Shown piece after piece: positions 32,994 to 35,665 of a stretch of DNA of 35,665 nucleotides. Both the position numbers and the translations under genes were made by a program. A model generated the notes under the pieces. The model was not told where the DNA came from and searched no databases. It saw nothing but the letters and a program-made list of their open reading frames with translations. The DNA lies in NCBI GenBank assembly GCA_902780175.1, contig CACZEU010000009.1, forward strand, positions 1-35,665. The letters run 5' to 3'. The stretch's first letter is position 1; every line of letters begins with the position of its first letter. Origin of the DNA: an uncultured Bacteroidia bacterium (lineage in GTDB: Bacteria > Bacteroidota > Bacteroidia > Bacteroidales > UBA932).

Positions 32994-33077
32994 GCCCGAG
33001 TGGCGGAATGGTAGACGCGATGGACTCAAAATCCATTGTCCCTTAAAGATGTGCGGGTTCGAGTCCCGCCTCGGGCA
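32994..33077 (+). tRNA. tRNA-Leu, anticodon CAA
   Basis: Acceptor stem GCCCGAG (32994-33000) pairs with CTCGGGC (33070-33076), discriminator A; CCA is not encoded. The anticodon loop CTCAAAA between GATGGA and TCCATT gives anticodon CAA (reads UUG). A long variable arm and T arm GCGGGTTCGAGTCCCGC complete the leucine type. The 84-base length is normal. It overlaps no coding sequence; open frames through it are artefacts. Confidence 0.97.
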
Positions 33078-33123
33078 CAGGCCCGGCCATTGCGGCCGGG
33101 CCTTTTTGTGCCCGAGGCGGGAC
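33063..33123. repeat. Inverted copy of the tRNA 3' end around its terminator
   Basis: GTCCCGCCTCGGGCAC (33063-33078, T arm and acceptor 3' strand of the tRNA) is repeated in perfect inverted form as GTGCCCGAGGCGGGAC (33108-33123). The terminator hairpin lies between, so the whole forms a 25-bp-plus compound hairpin. The inverted copy is outside the mature tRNA and has no coding role. Confidence 0.9.
33080..33107 (+). terminator. tRNA-Leu terminator
   Basis: GGCCCGGCC (33080-33088) and GGCCGGGCC (33094-33102) form a 9-bp stem followed by TTTTT. Confidence 0.92.
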
Positions 33124-33389
33124 GCTGCTGCCGGCGCAGCAGCTCCTATTATCCCCCTGCACCCCCAGGGGACGGGGGAAAGGGTTCCCCCGACGCGCTG
33201 GCGCGCTCCCCCTTCTGTCGTCGCTTCGCGACTCCGAAGCCTTTGGTCCTGCCTCCTTGCTCAGTCCGGCCGTGAAATGTAAGTGGCTATCGCGCAGTGG
33301 TTTATGTAATTTAACCTGGTGCATATTGACCCGGGTTATTATGCATAACCACTTATTAATCAAAGACTTTCACTTAACGGCCGATATCT
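33108..33389. other. Non-coding, repeat-like region between tRNA-Leu and the FISUMP-like gene
   Basis: No gene is seen. It contains: the inverted tRNA copy (to 33123); small palindromes GCTGCTG/CAGCAGC (33124-33143), GGGGGAA/TTCCCCC (33174-33191) and GCGCTGGCGC; a GC-rich stretch full of C and G runs (33151-33215); and a long imperfect palindrome at 33296-33353 with arms beginning AGTGGTT and ending AACCACT. The GC-rich stretch looks like a dispersed intergenic repeat, but no second copy is in the window. Confidence 0.6.
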
Positions 33390-34076
33390 CTAATCACATA
33401 CCGGCCGGATGGCGAGGCCATATTCCCGCGAGATGCCCCACCAGCTGCCGGGAGTGCCTTTTTTGAAGTAGCATGAAAAATTGGAGTTTCCGTCCATCTC
33501 GGATACCCAAAGGTTTCCCTGGTCTTTGTTGTTGAGGGTTTTTCCGGGGCCGTAATAGCCGGTGAAGGGTAGGAAGATGCTTTTGCCGTTCGATTTGCTC
33601 TTGACCTCGAATCCGCTGACGCCGGAACGTGTGGTCAGCGTCCATTCGCATTTGTCTATTAGTTCCTGGAATTCCGCTTTGGTGGGCATTCGCCATTTGC
33701 CACCGAGTTTGACGTGTGCGGCGTCATCTTCGGGGTCGAGCACGGTCTTGTTGTCGACTGTACCGAGATTGCTCGCGGAATTGTACTTTGAACGGACCAG
33801 TATCTCATCGCCATAGGTGCTTTTGATCTTCTTTGTCCACTTGTAGCTGTCCCAACTGAATTCAGACTTGGGGCTGGTCTCGCCCCACGCATAGTAGTTC
33901 CCGGCCTTCTCTGGAGATGTTGCGCCCAGGTTGCATGTCGCCCATTTTACGCTGAGACCAAGGTCTACGTAATTCTTGGAGCCGCCGGGGCTGTCGGTAT
34001 CCAAAAGGCCAAAACAGGAAGTCGACGACAGTAGAATCACAAAAGCCGCCAGGGGGAGGGAGAATACTCTTTTCAT
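33390..34076 (-). CDS. FISUMP/DUF1566-like lipoprotein
   Basis: A 228-residue protein with lipobox SSTSC (Cys at about residue 20) and the segment YVDLGLSVKWATCNLGA, NYYAWGET, LGGKWRMPTKAEFQELIDKCEW and IFLPFTGYY that marks the Fibrobacter succinogenes major paralogous (FISUMP) domain and its Bacteroidales relatives. These are surface or cell-envelope lectin-like beta proteins of unknown ligand. The start at 34076 places a promoter box TATATTTG (34092-34099, minus strand) 15 bases upstream. The gene is AT-richer than most of the window. Confidence 0.85.
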   Translation of the reverse strand: MKRVFSLPLAAFVILLSSTSCFGLLDTDSPGGSKNYVDLGLSVKWATCNLGATSPEKAGNYYAWGETSPKSEFSWDSYKWTKKIKSTYGDEILVRSKYNSASNLGTVDNKTVLDPEDDAAHVKLGGKWRMPTKAEFQELIDKCEWTLTTRSGVSGFEVKSKSNGKSIFLPFTGYYGPGKTLNNKDQGNLWVSEMDGNSNFSCYFKKGTPGSWWGISREYGLAIRPVCD

Positions 34077-34091
34077 GACTTTGATTTTTTG

Positions 34092-34099
34092 CAAATATA
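34092..34099 (-). promoter_or_regulatory. -7 box of the FISUMP-like gene
   Basis: TATATTTG on the minus strand, 15 bases before the ATG; no good -33 element. Confidence 0.6.
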
Positions 34100-34192
34100 T
34101 AAAAAATCTTATATTCGCATTCCTGAGGGCCGCAGGCAATTACCTCGGCATCCTCGTCGCCGGAATTCCCGGCAGGTAAAAAAGTCGTTAAC

Positions 34193-34259
34193 ATTATTCA
34201 AACTAATCCGTCATTTATATGTGCCGCAAGAGAGCGCGCAAAGCGGCAAGTTGAATAAT
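34193..34259 (+). promoter_or_regulatory. Nested inverted repeat in the leader of the DUF4252-sigma operon
   Basis: ATTATTCAA (34193-34201) and TTGAATAAT (34251-34259) are a perfect outer stem; GTGCCGC/GCGGCAA-type bases (34221-34249) make an inner stem. It ends nine bases before the start codon. A structured 5' leader or operator is possible; no ECF-type promoter could be named. Confidence 0.45.
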
Positions 34260-34268
34260 AATTTGAAA

Positions 34269-34775
34269 ATGAAACGTTTAGTACTACTGTTGTGTGTTAT
34301 CCTCCCTTGTTTGTCCTGCATGGGGACGCAAGGTGAGGCAGCGAACAAGACACGAATTGCCACGACCATTTCCGAGTGCCGTCACTACGAAGGCGCCGAT
34401 TATCTCAAATTGGGACGCCTGGCGACCGGCGCAATAAAAAGTGTCGCTCGGGTAGCCGGCAAGGACGATTCCGATGTTCTGGAGGCCGTCAGTCTGATGA
34501 AAGGTATCAAAGGTCTTACAATCTTCAGTTTTGATGATTGTTCAGATGAAGACAAGGCCCTGATAGTCAGCAAACTGACAGCCGCTCTTGCAGATTCTGA
34601 AATGCTGCTGGAGGCAAGCGACTCAGGAGAAAAAGTAAGAATCTATGGCTCTTACGACGAGCGCACCGACAAAGTCAGCGACTTTGTCCTATATGCGCCG
34701 TCTGAATCTGCTCTGATCTGCTTAAGAGGTACTGTTTCCATGCAAGACGTTGCCAGGATTGCATCCGATGACTGA
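34269..34775 (+). CDS. DUF4252 lipoprotein
   Basis: A 168-residue protein with lipobox CLSC (MKRLVLLLCVILPCLSC) and a mature domain beginning near residue 45 (YLKLGRLATGAIKSVARVAG, GIKGLTIFSFDDCS, LLEASDSGEKVRIYG, FVLYAPSESALICLRGTV), as in DUF4252. These proteins are regularly encoded beside an ECF sigma factor in Bacteroidota and may sense or be the output of that pathway; the role is unproven. I chose ATG 34269 with its signal peptide over upstream starts. The stop overlaps the sigma gene by 8 bases. Confidence 0.85.
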   Translation: MKRLVLLLCVILPCLSCMGTQGEAANKTRIATTISECRHYEGADYLKLGRLATGAIKSVARVAGKDDSDVLEAVSLMKGIKGLTIFSFDDCSDEDKALIVSKLTAALADSEMLLEASDSGEKVRIYGSYDERTDKVSDFVLYAPSESALICLRGTVSMQDVARIASDD

Positions 34776-35223
34776 ATCCCTGTTCCATAAAGAGTATCTG
34801 CCGCTGGCCGAAGCACTGTACCGGATTGCCTACTATATGCTGGAATCCGGGGTGGAGGCCGAAGATGCCGTACAGGAGTTGTATCTCAAGCTGTGGGAAT
34901 CCAGGGACAGCCTCGACGGAATCAGGCTTCTGAAGAATATTTGTATAGACAGGATAAGGAAGGCCGGGCACGAGAGTTTCCCCGAAGAACTTCCCCAGAC
35001 CGGATTCTCTCCGGCTCCTGATGATACCCTCGATGCCAGGACGCGTCTCAACAAGGTCCTGGAGGCTGTCAAGGCCCTGCCCGAGCGGCAGCGAAAAGTG
35101 CTCATCCTGCGGACCGTCGATGGCTTGTCTTACGAAGAGATAGCCGAACGGACCGGAATGAATTATCTCACCTGCCGCGTACTGCTTTCGCAGGCCCGGA
35201 CAAAAATAAAACACATGGTATGA
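34768..35223 (+). CDS. RNA polymerase ECF sigma factor (sigma-70 family)
   Basis: A 151-residue protein with a sigma region 2 (EAEDAVQELYLKLWE, about residues 23-43) and region 4 helix-turn-helix (LPERQRKVLILRTVDGLSYEEIAERTGMNYLTCRVLLSQARTKIK). It would direct RNA polymerase to a small regulon, probably including its own operon. The start MTESLFHKE at 34768 overlaps the DUF4252 gene; its stop shares an ATGA with the next gene, so the three are translationally coupled. Confidence 0.93.
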   Translation: MTESLFHKEYLPLAEALYRIAYYMLESGVEAEDAVQELYLKLWESRDSLDGIRLLKNICIDRIRKAGHESFPEELPQTGFSPAPDDTLDARTRLNKVLEAVKALPERQRKVLILRTVDGLSYEEIAERTGMNYLTCRVLLSQARTKIKHMV

Positions 35224-35609
35224 AAAGGATACAAGACATAGAAAAACTGCAGGAGGAAGACCTGGAAACGGTTGCTCTCGGCGAGGATATAACGATTCCC
35301 GCCGGTCTGGAAGACCGTATCAAGGCTGCAATTGCTGCAAAAGAGACCGTTAAGCCCAAGACCGTTCCGGTCCGGTGGATACCTTATGCCGCCTTCGCTG
35401 TTGCCGCGGGCCTCGCCGCAATGGTCCTTATTCAGCACAATGGATCCGGCAAACTCCAGGATACTTTCGACGATCCCTATCTTGCATACGCCCAGGTTGA
35501 GGCGACATTCCAAAAAATATCGGACAAAATGGCCCTCGGTGTGGACATGGCCGCCAAAGCGGAGCAGACAGCTGAGAGGCCGATGGAAATAATCAATAAA
35601 ATCAATTAA
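35220..35609 (+). CDS. Putative anti-sigma factor with one membrane helix
   Basis: A 129-residue protein with an acidic N-terminal cytosolic part (about 1-48), one membrane helix (about 53-71) and a short periplasmic tail. Its ATGA overlap with the ECF sigma gene and topology are what one expects of an anti-sigma factor, although no zinc-binding anti-sigma motif is present, so the assignment is by context. Confidence 0.7.
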   Translation: MKRIQDIEKLQEEDLETVALGEDITIPAGLEDRIKAAIAAKETVKPKTVPVRWIPYAAFAVAAGLAAMVLIQHNGSGKLQDTFDDPYLAYAQVEATFQKISDKMALGVDMAAKAEQTAERPMEIINKIN

Positions 35610-35611
35610 TC

Positions 35612-35665
35612 ATGAAACGTATAGCCATAATTGCAGCACTGCTGCTCGCAAGCATATTCTCCTTT
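35612..35665 (+). CDS. Start of an exported protein, truncated by the window end
   Basis: Eighteen codons are visible, reading MKRIAIIAALLLASIFSF, an N-terminal signal sequence. It starts two bases after the stop of the anti-sigma-like gene and is probably part of the same operon. In such loci a second DUF4252 protein often follows, but the fragment is too short to tell. Confidence 0.7.
   Translation, partial: MKRIAIIAALLLASIFSF

Noticed and set aside
33171..33191. A G-quadruplex in the G-run stretch
   Set aside because: Only three short G runs lie close together on one strand and the same bases form a simple hairpin; the evidence is too thin.
32929..33363. Open frames over the tRNA-Leu gene on both strands, one ending in a familiar EAGLEPAHL tail
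   Set aside because: They are translations of the tRNA and flanking repeats, a common annotation artefact.

Overview
The window reads as chromosomal DNA of a gut-type Bacteroidota, most likely order Bacteroidales. Three things point there. Most genes have a Bacteroidota promoter box TAnnTTTG a few bases before the start, in the best cases with a TTTG/TTG element 19-21 bases further upstream. Several families typical of the phylum are present: DUF5686 with a carboxypeptidase-regulatory domain, DUF5020, PCMD, DUF4252 with an ECF sigma factor, a FeoA-FeoB fusion and a GH2 enzyme. GC is high by eye for the order, so a Rikenellaceae-like lineage is possible, but I cannot fix the genus. Shared family assignments come from motif recognition only; no search was run.

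Layout. (1) Positions 1-2400: two arrays of a palindromic repeat with an exact 51-bp period (four units left, five right). The arrays are in opposite orientation and enclose an SPFH/band-7 membrane protein gene and a REP-associated tyrosine transposase (RAYT). This is the most striking element of the window. (2) 2433-10215, minus strand: psuG-sufB-pnuC-sufC-sufD-ispE, genes overlapping or nearly touching, followed by a DUF5686 outer-membrane protein. SufD is less than half the usual length, and ispE carries an in-frame palindromic insertion. (3) 10310-13446, minus strand: a nucleobase permease, a DUF5020/Tsx-like outer-membrane protein, psuK and a 47-residue FeoB-associated membrane peptide, forming with psuG a pseudouridine/nucleobase uptake and salvage module. 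(4) 13568-19869, minus strand: feoAB; deoD; a DUF4230 protein; a lipoprotein; a GH2 glycosidase.

(5) 19900-21881: an AT-richer Rpn-type nuclease gene with tandem palindromes at its end, and a PCMD protein divergent from the next block. (6) 21917-30402, plus strand: a hybrid-length sensor kinase without a receiver, an anchored DNA/RNA endonuclease, then guaB-guaA-adenosine deaminase and a large lipoprotein. GuaB lacks its CBS pair and GuaA lacks its glutaminase domain, so this purine operon encodes two 'minimal' enzymes. (7) 30472-32850, minus strand: a fused aroD-aroA enzyme and a small lipoprotein. (8) 32943-33389: a tRNA-Leu(CAA) with a textbook promoter, a terminator nested in an inverted copy of the tRNA 3' end, and repeat-like non-coding DNA. 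(9) 33390-35665: a FISUMP-like lipoprotein, then DUF4252 lipoprotein-ECF sigma-anti-sigma-like protein and the start of another exported protein cut by the window edge.

Taken together, purine and pseudouridine salvage (deoD, guaB, guaA, deaminase, psuK, psuG, permease, Tsx-like channel), iron handling (feoAB, suf) and cofactor supply (pnuC) dominate. No CRISPR array, prophage or conventional insertion sequence was seen.
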